Shown here: positions 34,198 through 42,132 of the stretch, piece after piece
Position numbering within the stretch: the stretch's first letter is position 1
How the letters are laid out: every line of letters starts with the position of its first letter
NCBI GenBank assembly: GCA_963734185.1
Contig: CAVTGA010000002.1
Location: 620,001-684,000 of the forward strand
Direction: 5' to 3'
DNA length: 64,000 bases
DNA from: PALSA-894 sp963734185
GTDB lineage: Bacteria > Pseudomonadota > Alphaproteobacteria > Rhizobiales > Xanthobacteraceae
Position numbers and translations under genes: made by a program
Notes under the pieces: model-generated
Databases searched by the model: none
Seen by the model: the letters and a program-made list of their open reading frames with translations, nothing else
Told to the model about the DNA's origin: nothing

Positions 34198-35271
34198 CTA
34201 AACGCGCGCCACTGCAGACCGCTCTGTCATCGCGCGCCGTTCCAGCGCGAGGCTGAAGCGCGAGAGCGCGAAGCAGACGATCCAGAACACGATCGCGGCG
34301 AACACGTAGGCGGTCGTGCGCACGCTCTCGGCCATCAGCCAGTCGGGGTCGGAGAGCCCGGCCTGCAGCACGCCGACGAAATCGAACAAGCCGACGATCA
34401 GCACGATCGTGGTCTCCTTGATGACGGCGATGCACAGGTTGACGAGCGCCGGCACCGCGATCACCACCGCCTGCGGGACCACGATCAGCGCCGTGACGCG
34501 CCATTTCGGCAGGCCGAGGCTCAGGCCTCCTTCGACATGCCCGTACGGCACGGCCTGCAGGCCGCCGCGGAACACTTCGGCGAAATTGGCGGCATTGAAC
34601 ACCGTGAAGGCCACGAGCGCGCGCATCAGCTTGTCGGTCTCGACGCCGGGCGGAACGAACAGCGGGAACATCACGATCGACAGGAACAGGATGCCCACCA
34701 GCGGCAGGCTGCGCACGAGGTCGATGAAGCCGCCCGCGACGTGCGACACGACGGGCAGCCCGGAGCGGCGGGCGAGCGCCAGCAGCAAGCCGAGCGGCAA
34801 TGCGGTGGCGATGGTCCACACCGCGATAACGACCGTCAGGGTCAGTCCGCCCCATCGCGGCGTCGGCACCAACGGCAGGCCGAATACGCCGCCGACCATC
34901 AGCACACCGATGCCGGCCGAACCGCCGAGGAGCATCAGCACGACCATCCACAGGCCGAGAACGCGGTAGCGGGTGACGAGGGTCGCGACGATCCCGATGG
35001 CGAGAAGCGCGGCAGCGATCAGACGCCAGCGTTCTGCCGCCGGATAGGTTCCGAACACGATCTGCTCGCCCCGCGCGCGCAGGAAAATCCAGCAGGCGCC
35101 GTCGTGCCCGGCGCAATCCTTTCCGGATGTGCCGGTCCATACGGCGTCGGTGACCGCCCACCGGATGAGTTCGGGGAGCGCCATCAGCGCGAGCGCGATC
35201 ACGGCCGCCGAAAGCAACGCGTTGACGGGCGAAGAGATGCAGCTGCGTACAAATGACGCGACGCCGCTCAT
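34198..35271 (-). CDS. General L-amino-acid ABC transporter permease (AapM-like)
   Basis: 357 residues, with ATG 35271 overlapping the previous stop as ATGA. It has a long N-terminal membrane region with a periplasmic Cys-containing loop (GTSGKDCAGHDGACWIFLRA) typical of AapM. The HisM-type core follows: PRWGGLTLTVVIAVWTIATA, FIDLVRSLPLVGILF and the EAA-loop-like HVEGGLSLGLPKWRVTALIV. It forms the channel with AapQ. Confidence 0.88.
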   Translation of the reverse strand: MSGVASFVRSCISSPVNALLSAAVIALALMALPELIRWAVTDAVWTGTSGKDCAGHDGACWIFLRARGEQIVFGTYPAAERWRLIAAALLAIGIVATLVTRYRVLGLWMVVLMLLGGSAGIGVLMVGGVFGLPLVPTPRWGGLTLTVVIAVWTIATALPLGLLLALARRSGLPVVSHVAGGFIDLVRSLPLVGILFLSIVMFPLFVPPGVETDKLMRALVAFTVFNAANFAEVFRGGLQAVPYGHVEGGLSLGLPKWRVTALIVVPQAVVIAVPALVNLCIAVIKETTIVLIVGLFDFVGVLQAGLSDPDWLMAESVRTTAYVFAAIVFWIVCFALSRFSLALERRAMTERSAVARV

Positions 35272-36251
35272 CGCAGCACCCATCGGTTCACGGCCGAGGT
35301 CGCAAACGACAGCGCGATTCCGAGCAGCAGGTAGGTGGCGAGCGTGATGCCCATGACCTCGATCGGCTGGCCGGTCTGGTTGAGCACCGTGCCGGCGAAG
35401 ACATGCATGAGGTCCGGATAGGCGATCGCCGAGCCGAGCGACGAGTTCTTGAGCAGCAGCACATAGTAGGCGCCGAGCGGCGGCACGATGATCCGCAGCG
35501 CGAGCGGGATGACCACCAGACGGGTGCACTGCCAGCGCGTCAGGCCGAGCGACCGGGCAGCGTCGAGTTGTCCGGCCGGCACGGCCTGCACGCCGCCGCG
35601 CACGATCTCGGCGATGAAGGCGGCGGAATAGAGCGACAGCCCGAGCGCAAGCGCGAACAGCTCAGGCTGGATCGCGATGCCGCCCTTGAAATTGAAGCCC
35701 TGCAGGCTCGGAATGCTCCAGCCGAAGCCATCGCCGAAATGCAGCCACGGAATGAACAGGCCGCGATTGTTGAGGAACACGATGTCGCCGAGGCTCAAGC
35801 TCTCCTTCGGTCCCGGCAACGGTTGCAGGATGGCGAAATACCAGAACAGGAGCTGGAGCAGCAGCGGCACGTTGCGGAACGCCTCCACATACGCGGCGGC
35901 GGCCGCGGCCACCAACCCGTTCGACGATCCGCGCGCGATCGCGATCAGGAAGCCGAGAGCCGTCGCCAGGAGGCCAGCGACGGCCGTGACCAACAGCGTA
36001 TTGGCGAGCGCCGCGACGAAGGCCGCCAGATAGGTCGCGCCCTCATCATAGCTGAACAGCACCTGCGAGATGTCGAAGCCGGCCGGGCGGCCTAAGAAGC
36101 CGAACCCGGTCTTGACGCCGAGCCGCTGCAGGTTGGCGGCGACGTTGGCGGCGAGCGTGCCGAGGACCAACACGACGCCGGCGAACACTGCAAGCTGGAT
36201 CGCGACGCCGCGCAGGCCGCCGCGCGCAACCGCGGCGAGCGCACGCCTCAT
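35268..36251 (-). CDS. General L-amino-acid ABC transporter permease (AapQ-like)
   Basis: 327 residues from ATG 36251; the longer frame to 36332 only runs into repeat DNA. The AapQ hallmarks are NVAANLQRLGVKTGFGFLGRPAGFDI, the core LANTLLVTAVAGLLATALGF, EAFRNVPLLLQLLFWYFA and the EAA loop AGQLDAARSLGLTRWQCTRL. The ATG sits right against GGAGGG inside a palindromic repeat, an unusually short spacing that may lower expression. Confidence 0.87.
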   Translation of the reverse strand: MRRALAAVARGGLRGVAIQLAVFAGVVLVLGTLAANVAANLQRLGVKTGFGFLGRPAGFDISQVLFSYDEGATYLAAFVAALANTLLVTAVAGLLATALGFLIAIARGSSNGLVAAAAAAYVEAFRNVPLLLQLLFWYFAILQPLPGPKESLSLGDIVFLNNRGLFIPWLHFGDGFGWSIPSLQGFNFKGGIAIQPELFALALGLSLYSAAFIAEIVRGGVQAVPAGQLDAARSLGLTRWQCTRLVVIPLALRIIVPPLGAYYVLLLKNSSLGSAIAYPDLMHVFAGTVLNQTGQPIEVMGITLATYLLLGIALSFATSAVNRWVLR

Positions 36252-36384
36252 CCCTCCCCCGAAGGGGGAGGGATGACGCGAGCATACAGCGAGCGGCCGG
36301 GTGGGGTTATCGCGATACGGCACGAGCCCCACCCCGACGCACTTCGTGCGTCGACCCTCCCCGCAAGCGGGGAGGGATAAGGAA
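36245..36384. repeat. Palindromic repeats between aapJ-like and aapQ-like genes
   Basis: Inverted blocks CATCCCTCCCCCGAAGGGGGAGGGATG, GGGGT/ACCCC arms, CGACGCACTTCGTGCGTCG and CTCCCCGCAAGCGGGGAG. They lie within the operon and overlap the aapQ start, so they may uncouple receptor and permease expression. Confidence 0.75.
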
Positions 36385-36395
36385 AGAGCCGCGCA

Positions 36396-37421
36396 TCAAC
36401 GAACCGGCGGCGACATCAACAGCCCGCCGTCGGACCACAGCGCGTTGAGGCCGCGTGAGAGCCCGAGCGGCGTCTTCTCGCCGACATGGCGCTCGAAGAT
36501 CTCCCCGTAGTTCCCGACCTGCTTGACGATGTTGTACGACCAGTCCTTGGTGAGGCCGAGCTTCTGCCCGAGATCGTCGCCGACGCCGAGCAGGCGCTTC
36601 ACTTCCGGATTGGCGGCGCTCGCGCGCAGCTGCTCCACGTTCGCCGACGTGACGCCGAGTTCCTCGGCCGCGATGATCGCCGAAGCGACCCAGCGCACGG
36701 TGTGAAACCACGCGGTATCGCCGGCCTTGACCATGGGGCCGATCGGCTCCTTGGAGATCGTCTCCGGCAGCATCACGTGGTCGGCGCGGTTCTTGAAGCC
36801 GAGCGAGCGCGCCGCAAGGCTGCCGCGGTCGTTGGTCCAGGCATCGCAGCGCCCGGCCTCGTAGGCGTTGCGGGTCTCGTCGGGGTCGGCGAAGGTTGCG
36901 GCCTTGAACTCCATTTTGCGCGAGCGGAAATAGTCGGCGAGGTTGAGCTCGGTAGTCGAGCCCTGCGCGACGCAGATGGTCGCGCCGCCGAGCTCCTTCA
37001 CGCTCTTGATGCCGGAGCTCTTGCGCACCATGAAGCCCTGACCGTCGAAGAACACCGGCAGCACGGTCTCGATTCCCGTTCCGTTGTCGCGGTTGAAGGT
37101 CCAGGTGAAGCGGTGCGTCAGCACGTCGACGCTGCCGGCCGCGAGCGTCGCAAAGGCTTCACGCAGGCCGAGCGGCGCGAGCTCGATCTTGCCGGCATCA
37201 CCCAGCACCGCAGCCGCAATGGCGCGGCAGAACTCCACGTCAAAGCCGCGGACGTTGCCCTGCGCGTCCTTGGCGGCGAACCCCGGTGAATTGGGCGCGA
37301 CACCGCAGCGCACCAGGCCGCGCGCCTTGACGTCTTCAAGCGTGCCGGCGATCGCCGAAAGGGCGGTGAGCGACACAGCCGCAGCGCAGGCGGCGATCAT
37401 TGCAACGAACGACTTGACCAT
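36396..37421 (-). CDS. General L-amino-acid ABC transporter solute-binding protein (AapJ-like)
   Basis: 341 residues, ATG 37421 with GGAGGA upstream. A signal peptide (MVKSFVAMIAACAAAVSLTA) is followed by the AapJ pattern: LEDVKARGLVRCGVAPNSPG, GFDVEFCRAIAAAVLGD, RFTWTFNRDNGTGIE, GATICVAQGSTTELNLADYF and C-terminal GLNALWSDGGLL. It is the periplasmic receptor for amino acids. The expected ATPase gene (aapP) is not downstream in this window. Confidence 0.9.
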   Translation of the reverse strand: MVKSFVAMIAACAAAVSLTALSAIAGTLEDVKARGLVRCGVAPNSPGFAAKDAQGNVRGFDVEFCRAIAAAVLGDAGKIELAPLGLREAFATLAAGSVDVLTHRFTWTFNRDNGTGIETVLPVFFDGQGFMVRKSSGIKSVKELGGATICVAQGSTTELNLADYFRSRKMEFKAATFADPDETRNAYEAGRCDAWTNDRGSLAARSLGFKNRADHVMLPETISKEPIGPMVKAGDTAWFHTVRWVASAIIAAEELGVTSANVEQLRASAANPEVKRLLGVGDDLGQKLGLTKDWSYNIVKQVGNYGEIFERHVGEKTPLGLSRGLNALWSDGGLLMSPPVR

Positions 37422-37568
37422 GGCGTTTCCTCCCGGCGGCATTGCTTGCGATCCGATCGAGCGGACCAAAGCCTTGCCCCCAGTATGCCGGTCCCGCTGC
37501 CGCTGGCCAAGGCTCCGTTGCCGGCATCCGCGATCCGTCCGATAGTGCGCCGCGCGAGGAGACCAGCA

Positions 37569-38549
37569 ATGCCGATGATCGACGTCCACACCCACATGTT
37601 CACGCGCCGATGGCTCGAGCTGTTGCAACAGGAGGGCGCGCCCTATCATCTGGTCACGCGTCCGGACGGGCAACGCGAGATCTTCCGCGGCGATACGCCG
37701 GTGGTCCTGCCGCAGGCCGGTCATTTCGACTATGAGCTGCGCATCAAGCATATGGACGAGGCCGGCATCGACCTCTCGATCGTGTCGCTGACTTGCCCGA
37801 ACGTCTATTGGGGCAACGAGGACGTGAGCTGCCGCGCCGCGCGGGAGTCGAACGACACGATGGCGCAGGCGCAGGCCAGGTACCCGGACCGCATCCGCTG
37901 GTTCACGTCGCTGCCGTGGGAGTATCCGCAGCGCGCGGTCGAGGAACTCAAGCGCAGCTGCGACAACGGGGCCGTCGGCGTCATGGTGCTGGCCAACGTG
38001 TCGGGGCGCAGCCTGACCGACGCGATGTTCGCGCCGATCTGGGCCGAGATCGACGCCCGCGCCCTGCCCGTGCTGCTGCATCCGACCGATCCGCCGGGCG
38101 CCGAGGTGATGGACATGGGGAAGTTCGACCTGAGCTGGTCGGTCGGCTTCATCTTCGACACGACGCTGGCGGTCACGCGCATGATGTTCAACGGATTCTT
38201 CGACCAGTATCCGAACCTGAAGCTGATCGCCTCGCACGGCGGCGGCGCGCTGCCCTACATGGTCGGCCGGTTCGAGAAGGGCGACGAGGTGGAGCTGGCG
38301 CAGCGCCGCAAGATGCAGCGCAAGCCGCGCGACTACCTGCGCCATATCTACTACGACTGCATCACTTACGATCCCGGCGCGCTCGCCTACCTGGTGTCCG
38401 TGGTCGGGCCTGAACGAGTCATGTTCGGCACCGACTGGCCGCACTGGGTGCACGACACCAAGGGCGCGTTCGCCAACACGGCGCTGCTTCCCGCGGCGAC
38501 GTGCGACGCGATCCGCAGCGGGAATGCCAGGCAGGTGTTCGGGATTTGA
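37569..38549 (+). CDS. Amidohydrolase family protein, ACMSD-like
   Basis: 326 residues, ATG 37569 with AGGAG upstream. Amidohydrolase_2 metal ligands are visible: DVHTHMF, the beta-strand His in VLLHPTDPPG, IASHGGGALPYMVGRF and the final Asp in MFGTDWPHWVHD. Family members are decarboxylases or hydratases of aromatic degradation intermediates (ACMSD, gamma-resorcylate decarboxylase). The substrate is not defined. It is divergent from aapJ-like, 147 bases away. Confidence 0.88.
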   Translation: MPMIDVHTHMFTRRWLELLQQEGAPYHLVTRPDGQREIFRGDTPVVLPQAGHFDYELRIKHMDEAGIDLSIVSLTCPNVYWGNEDVSCRAARESNDTMAQAQARYPDRIRWFTSLPWEYPQRAVEELKRSCDNGAVGVMVLANVSGRSLTDAMFAPIWAEIDARALPVLLHPTDPPGAEVMDMGKFDLSWSVGFIFDTTLAVTRMMFNGFFDQYPNLKLIASHGGGALPYMVGRFEKGDEVELAQRRKMQRKPRDYLRHIYYDCITYDPGALAYLVSVVGPERVMFGTDWPHWVHDTKGAFANTALLPAATCDAIRSGNARQVFGI

Positions 38550-38550
38550 G

Positions 38551-38652
38551 CGTAGGGCTTGCCGCGCCGTAGCGCAGCGAAGGCGGGCACGGCGCGGGTG
38601 CGGTTCGGCGCGTGATCCGCGAGATCAGGGCCGCGCCTTTGCCCACCCTACG
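38551..38652. repeat. MITE-like repeat
   Basis: Begins CGTAGGGCTTGCCGCGC just after the amidohydrolase stop and ends CGCGCCTTTGCCCACCCTACG. The right end matches 33043-33234; the left end is diverged. Confidence 0.7.
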
Positions 38653-38677
38653 ACTGAACGCAGACTAAGGAGTCAGG

Positions 38678-39604
38678 ATGATCGATCGGATCCAGATCCG
38701 CATGGGCGGCTATGGCCCGCCCGCAACCTCGTTCAGCCGCGGCCTGAAGCTGATCGGCGACCGGCTCGCCGCACAGCTCGGCGCTGCGATCGAGGTCAAG
38801 TACGTCTGGAACATCATGGATTTCGGCTACCGTGCCGAAGACATCCTGTGGCTCACCGAGCACGGCGTGCTCACGCTCGGCTATCAGTCGAGCAGCTACC
38901 TGACCGGTCGCGTGCCCGAGCTCGGCTTCGTCGACCTGCCGTTCCTGTTCCAGACCAAGGAGCAGGCGCGGGCCGCGATGGACGGAGGGCTCGGCGATGC
39001 GCTGACGCGCGCGATCGAAGCACGCGTCGGCTACCGCATCCTCGGCTGGTTCGAAAACGGCTTTCGCCACGTCTCGAACCGCCTGCGCGCGATCCGCGAG
39101 CCCGCCGACTTCGCGGGCCTGCGCATCCGCGTGCTGCCGAGCGAGGTTCAGGCCAGAACGTTCGCGCTGCTCGGCGCGGTCCCGCTGAAGCTCGATCTGA
39201 CCGAAGCGATCGCGATGATCAAGGACGCGAGCATCGATGCGCAGGAAAATCCGCTGGCCAACACCGTCACCTACGGGGTGCACAAATTCCACCGTTTCCA
39301 TACGCTGACCAACCACTTCTACATCTCGCGGCCGATTTTCGTGCATCGCTCCGCCTTCGACGCCTGGCCGCGCGCCATCCAGGAGGCCATGCAGAACGCC
39401 GTGCGCGAGGCCGTCGCGTTCCAGCGCATCGAAGCGGTCCGCGAGCACGACGAGGCGCGCGCCGCGATCGAGGCGCAGGGCTGCGACATCGCCGAGCTGC
39501 CGTCCGACGCCCTCGAAGCTTTTGCCGCAATGGTGCAGCCCCTGCACCAAGAGGCGCGGCGGACTCACGGCGACGAGCTGTTCAAGCTCGTTGCGGCGGC
39601 GTGA
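38678..39604 (+). CDS. DctP-family TRAP solute-binding-like protein without a signal peptide
   Basis: 308 residues. It follows the DctP/SmoM-type receptor pattern from the first strand on: IQIRMGGYGPPATSFSRGL, VDLPFLFQTKEQARAAMDG, FENGFRHVSNRLRAI, the ligand-anion Arg region LRIRVLPSEVQ, and ISRPIFVHRSAFDAWP. The ATG at 38678 has AAGGAG 5 bases upstream and codes directly into beta-1, so no export signal precedes the fold. Upstream sequence offers no in-frame signal peptide. No DctQM genes are nearby. It may be cytoplasmic or a degenerate receptor. Confidence 0.8.
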   Translation: MIDRIQIRMGGYGPPATSFSRGLKLIGDRLAAQLGAAIEVKYVWNIMDFGYRAEDILWLTEHGVLTLGYQSSSYLTGRVPELGFVDLPFLFQTKEQARAAMDGGLGDALTRAIEARVGYRILGWFENGFRHVSNRLRAIREPADFAGLRIRVLPSEVQARTFALLGAVPLKLDLTEAIAMIKDASIDAQENPLANTVTYGVHKFHRFHTLTNHFYISRPIFVHRSAFDAWPRAIQEAMQNAVREAVAFQRIEAVREHDEARAAIEAQGCDIAELPSDALEAFAAMVQPLHQEARRTHGDELFKLVAAA

Positions 39605-39645
39605 GCCTGCGGGCGCGCACGGCGTCGGCTGGAGAAAATAGGACC

Positions 39646-39673
39646 TCGACTAGAGGTTGCCCTGTGCTAGACT
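39646..39673 (+). promoter_or_regulatory. Possible promoter of the repeat-peptide/radical SAM cassette
   Basis: TCGACT (39646-39651) and TAGACT (39668-39673) are separated by 16 bases and each match the -35/-10 consensus at four of six positions. They lie 52 bases upstream of the start codon. Weak evidence. Confidence 0.3.
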
Positions 39674-39724
39674 GGCGCGGTGGAGCGATCAGCCGGATCG
39701 TTCCGTCCTGCGCGGGAGAATACC

Positions 39725-40219
39725 ATGAGCGACGACAAGAAGCGTCCCGAGGCCGTCAAGCCGAAACCGGAAGTCATCGTCGAGGTCGCACCCGAGGTCA
39801 GACCGGACGTCAAGCGCGGCCCGATTGTCGAGGTAGCGCCGGCCAACCGCCCCGACAAGCCGAAGCCCGAGGTCATCGTCGAGGTCGCGCCCGAGGTTCG
39901 GCCGGACAAGTACGGGACCATCGTCGAGGTGGCGCCCGGCGGCGGCAGACCCGACAAGGCGAAGCCCGAAGTGATCGTCGAGGTCGCGCCCGAAGTGAGG
40001 CCCGACAAGTACCGGACCATCGTCGAAGTCGCGCCCGGCGGCGGCAGACCCGACGTCGAGCAGAAGCCCGAAGTCATCGTCGAGGTCGCACCCGAGGTGA
40101 GGCCCGATGTCAAGCGCGGCCCGATCGTCGAAGTGGCGCCCTCCGTCGCGCCCGGCAAGCCGAGGCCCGAGGTGATCGTCGAGGTCGCACCGGAGATCAG
40201 GCCCGACAAGCGCAAATAG
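39725..40219 (+). CDS. Tandem-repeat acidic/proline-rich peptide, candidate radical SAM substrate
   Basis: 164 residues; ATG 39725 with GGAGA 5 bases upstream. After a 12-residue basic start the whole chain is four and a half copies of a roughly 33-residue unit. Each unit has PEVIVEVAPEVRPD followed by a shorter second half with IVEVAP and a Gly/Arg/Pro/Asp turn. The core IVEVAP occurs nine times, starting at residues 18, 34, 51, 66, 84, 99, 118, 134 and 151. There is no signal peptide, no Cys and almost no Ser/Thr, which argues against lanthionine or sactionine chemistry. The stop lies 7 bases before the radical SAM gene. A multi-core substrate is inferred from context; a structural repeat protein is the alternative. 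Confidence 0.85.
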   Translation: MSDDKKRPEAVKPKPEVIVEVAPEVRPDVKRGPIVEVAPANRPDKPKPEVIVEVAPEVRPDKYGTIVEVAPGGGRPDKAKPEVIVEVAPEVRPDKYRTIVEVAPGGGRPDVEQKPEVIVEVAPEVRPDVKRGPIVEVAPSVAPGKPRPEVIVEVAPEIRPDKRK

Positions 40220-40226
40220 GACCGCT

Positions 40227-42101
40227 ATGGAATCGAGCGGTCTCGAACCGGTCAGCGCCGGCCGGCTGGCGTCGCCATCGAAACCGATTGCGCTCGTCAG
40301 CATGCCGACGCTGTCGGCGCGTTTTCCCTCGTTTCAGCTCGGGCTGCTCAAGCCGTTCCTGGAGCAGCACGGCTTCTCGGCGCAAGCGTTCTCGCTGTTC
40401 ATGTACTTCGGGACGCATGTCGGCTGGCGCATGAACGAGACCATCGCCGAAGTCTGGCCGAGCCTGATCGGCGAGTGGATCTGGACCAAGGCGGCGTTCG
40501 GCGAGCGGGATGAGGACGACGCGTACTTCGAGGCTTTCGAGCCGAATTTCAGGACGATCTGCGAACTCGCCGACTGCTCGCTGGCCGATCTGCGCCGCCT
40601 CCGCGACGATGCGGCGCCGCGCTTCATCGACTTCTGCCTCGACAATGTCGACTGGAGCCGCTTCGGCTTGGTCGGCTTCTCCCTGGTGTTCCAGCAACTG
40701 CTGGCAAGCCTGGCGCTGGCACGGGCACTGAAGGCACGCCACCCCACGTTGCCGATCATCTTCGGCGGCGCCTCGATGGAAGACGACATCGCCGACGAGA
40801 TCATGCGCCATTGTCCGCAAGTGGACTACGCGTTCTGCGGCGATGCGGAGCTCTCGCTTCCAACGGTGGTCCGCAACATCCTCGACCAAAAGCCGGTGCA
40901 CGGGCTTGCCGGCCTGATGGCGCGGGAGAACGGGCAAGTGGTGTACGGCGGACGCGCCGCCAATCTGCGCGACCTCAGCCGCACACCGGTGCCGGATTTC
41001 GACGAGTATTTCTATGCCCGCACCGAGGGCGGGTATGAGGCGTACACCCCCCACGACAACGTGCTGCTGCCGATCGAGACCGCGCGCGGCTGCTGGTGGG
41101 GCATGAAGCACCACTGCACGTTCTGCGGCTTGAACCGCGCCGGCATGGAGTTCCGCGCCAAGCAACCGCAACAGGTGATCGAGATGCTCGAGACCCTGTC
41201 ACGGCGCTACGGGCGCCTCGACTTCAACGCTATCGACAACATCATGGCGCCGGAATACGCCGAGGAACTGTTCTCGCGGCTCTCCGAGGCCAAGAGCGAC
41301 ATCCGCGTGCATTACGAGATCCGCCCGTACTTCAAACGCGAGCAGCTCGCCCGCATGCGCGCCGGCGGGCTGAACTCGGTCCAGCCCGGCATCGAAAGCC
41401 TGTCGACGCACGTCCTCAAGCTGATGAAGAAGCATTCGACCGGAATGCGCAATCTGGAACTGATGAAGTGGTGCACCTACTACGACATCAACAATCTCTA
41501 CAACATCCTGGTCGGATTCGTCGGGGAGACGAGCGACGACTATCGCCTGCAGTGCGAGGTGATCGCCAAGATCCAGCACTTCCAGCCGCCCTACGCCATC
41601 ACCCGGGCCAGGGCCGACCGCGGCTCGCCGATGTTCACCGAACCGGACCGGCACGGCATCGGCCGCCTGCGTCCGGCCGAATGCTATCGCTACATCTTTC
41701 CCACCGGGCAGTTCGACCTGAGCAGGATTTCCTACTACTTCGACGATGACCGCCCCGGCATGTTGCCGGAGCGCGACTACGACATGATCTACCATTTGGT
41801 CGGGGCCTGGCAGGAGCGCTGGCGGCGCGGCGAGAGACCGCAGCTGATCTATCGGAAATCGTTGGTTTCGATCTTCTTCGAGGACAGTCGTGCCGGGCTC
41901 CGCCACTTCAGCTACTCCGACGGACACGCCGCGCTCTACGAATTCTGCATGGACGCCAAGACGCCGGCGGCGATCGCCGCCCGGTTCGGCAACGAGGACT
42001 GGGTGGCGGCGGCGCTCGCCGAGTTCCGGGAGCGGGACCTGATGATCCACCTGGACGATCAGTATCTCAGCCTTGCCTTGCCGAAGAACGCCTACGTGTG
42101 A
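40227..42101 (+). CDS. B12-binding radical SAM protein, RiPP maturation class (rSAM_ocin_1-like)
   Basis: 624 residues, ATG 40227 with AGGA upstream. Residues 20-255 form a cobalamin-binding-like region (ALVSMPTLSARFPSFQLGLL, IIFGGASMEDD, YAFCGDAELSLP). Residues 275-500 form the radical SAM core. The cluster motif is C289-x7-C297-x2-C300 (GCWWGMKHHCTFCGLN), the extended form of this RiPP-maturase family rather than Cx3Cx2C. Barrel features include GLNSVQPGIESLS and NILVGFVGET. The last 100 residues look like a small winged-helix or substrate-recognition unit. Family members are linked to C-methylation or other changes of ribosomal peptides. It probably modifies the repeat peptide encoded just upstream. 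Confidence 0.88.
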   Translation: MESSGLEPVSAGRLASPSKPIALVSMPTLSARFPSFQLGLLKPFLEQHGFSAQAFSLFMYFGTHVGWRMNETIAEVWPSLIGEWIWTKAAFGERDEDDAYFEAFEPNFRTICELADCSLADLRRLRDDAAPRFIDFCLDNVDWSRFGLVGFSLVFQQLLASLALARALKARHPTLPIIFGGASMEDDIADEIMRHCPQVDYAFCGDAELSLPTVVRNILDQKPVHGLAGLMARENGQVVYGGRAANLRDLSRTPVPDFDEYFYARTEGGYEAYTPHDNVLLPIETARGCWWGMKHHCTFCGLNRAGMEFRAKQPQQVIEMLETLSRRYGRLDFNAIDNIMAPEYAEELFSRLSEAKSDIRVHYEIRPYFKREQLARMRAGGLNSVQPGIESLSTHVLKLMKKHSTGMRNLELMKWCTYYDINNLYNILVGFVGETSDDYRLQCEVIAKIQHFQPPYAITRARADRGSPMFTEPDRHGIGRLRPAECYRYIFPTGQFDLSRISYYFDDDRPGMLPERDYDMIYHLVGAWQERWRRGERPQLIYRKSLVSIFFEDSRAGLRHFSYSDGHAALYEFCMDAKTPAAIAARFGNEDWVAAALAEFRERDLMIHLDDQYLSLALPKNAYV

Positions 42102-42132
42102 GCGGCATGACGGCGTCGGTGGCGTTGCGGTG

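Noticed and set aside
39725..40219. Possible CRISPR-like array from the regular spacing
   Set aside because: Repeats are in one open frame, vary synonymously and have no unique spacers; it is a coding repeat.
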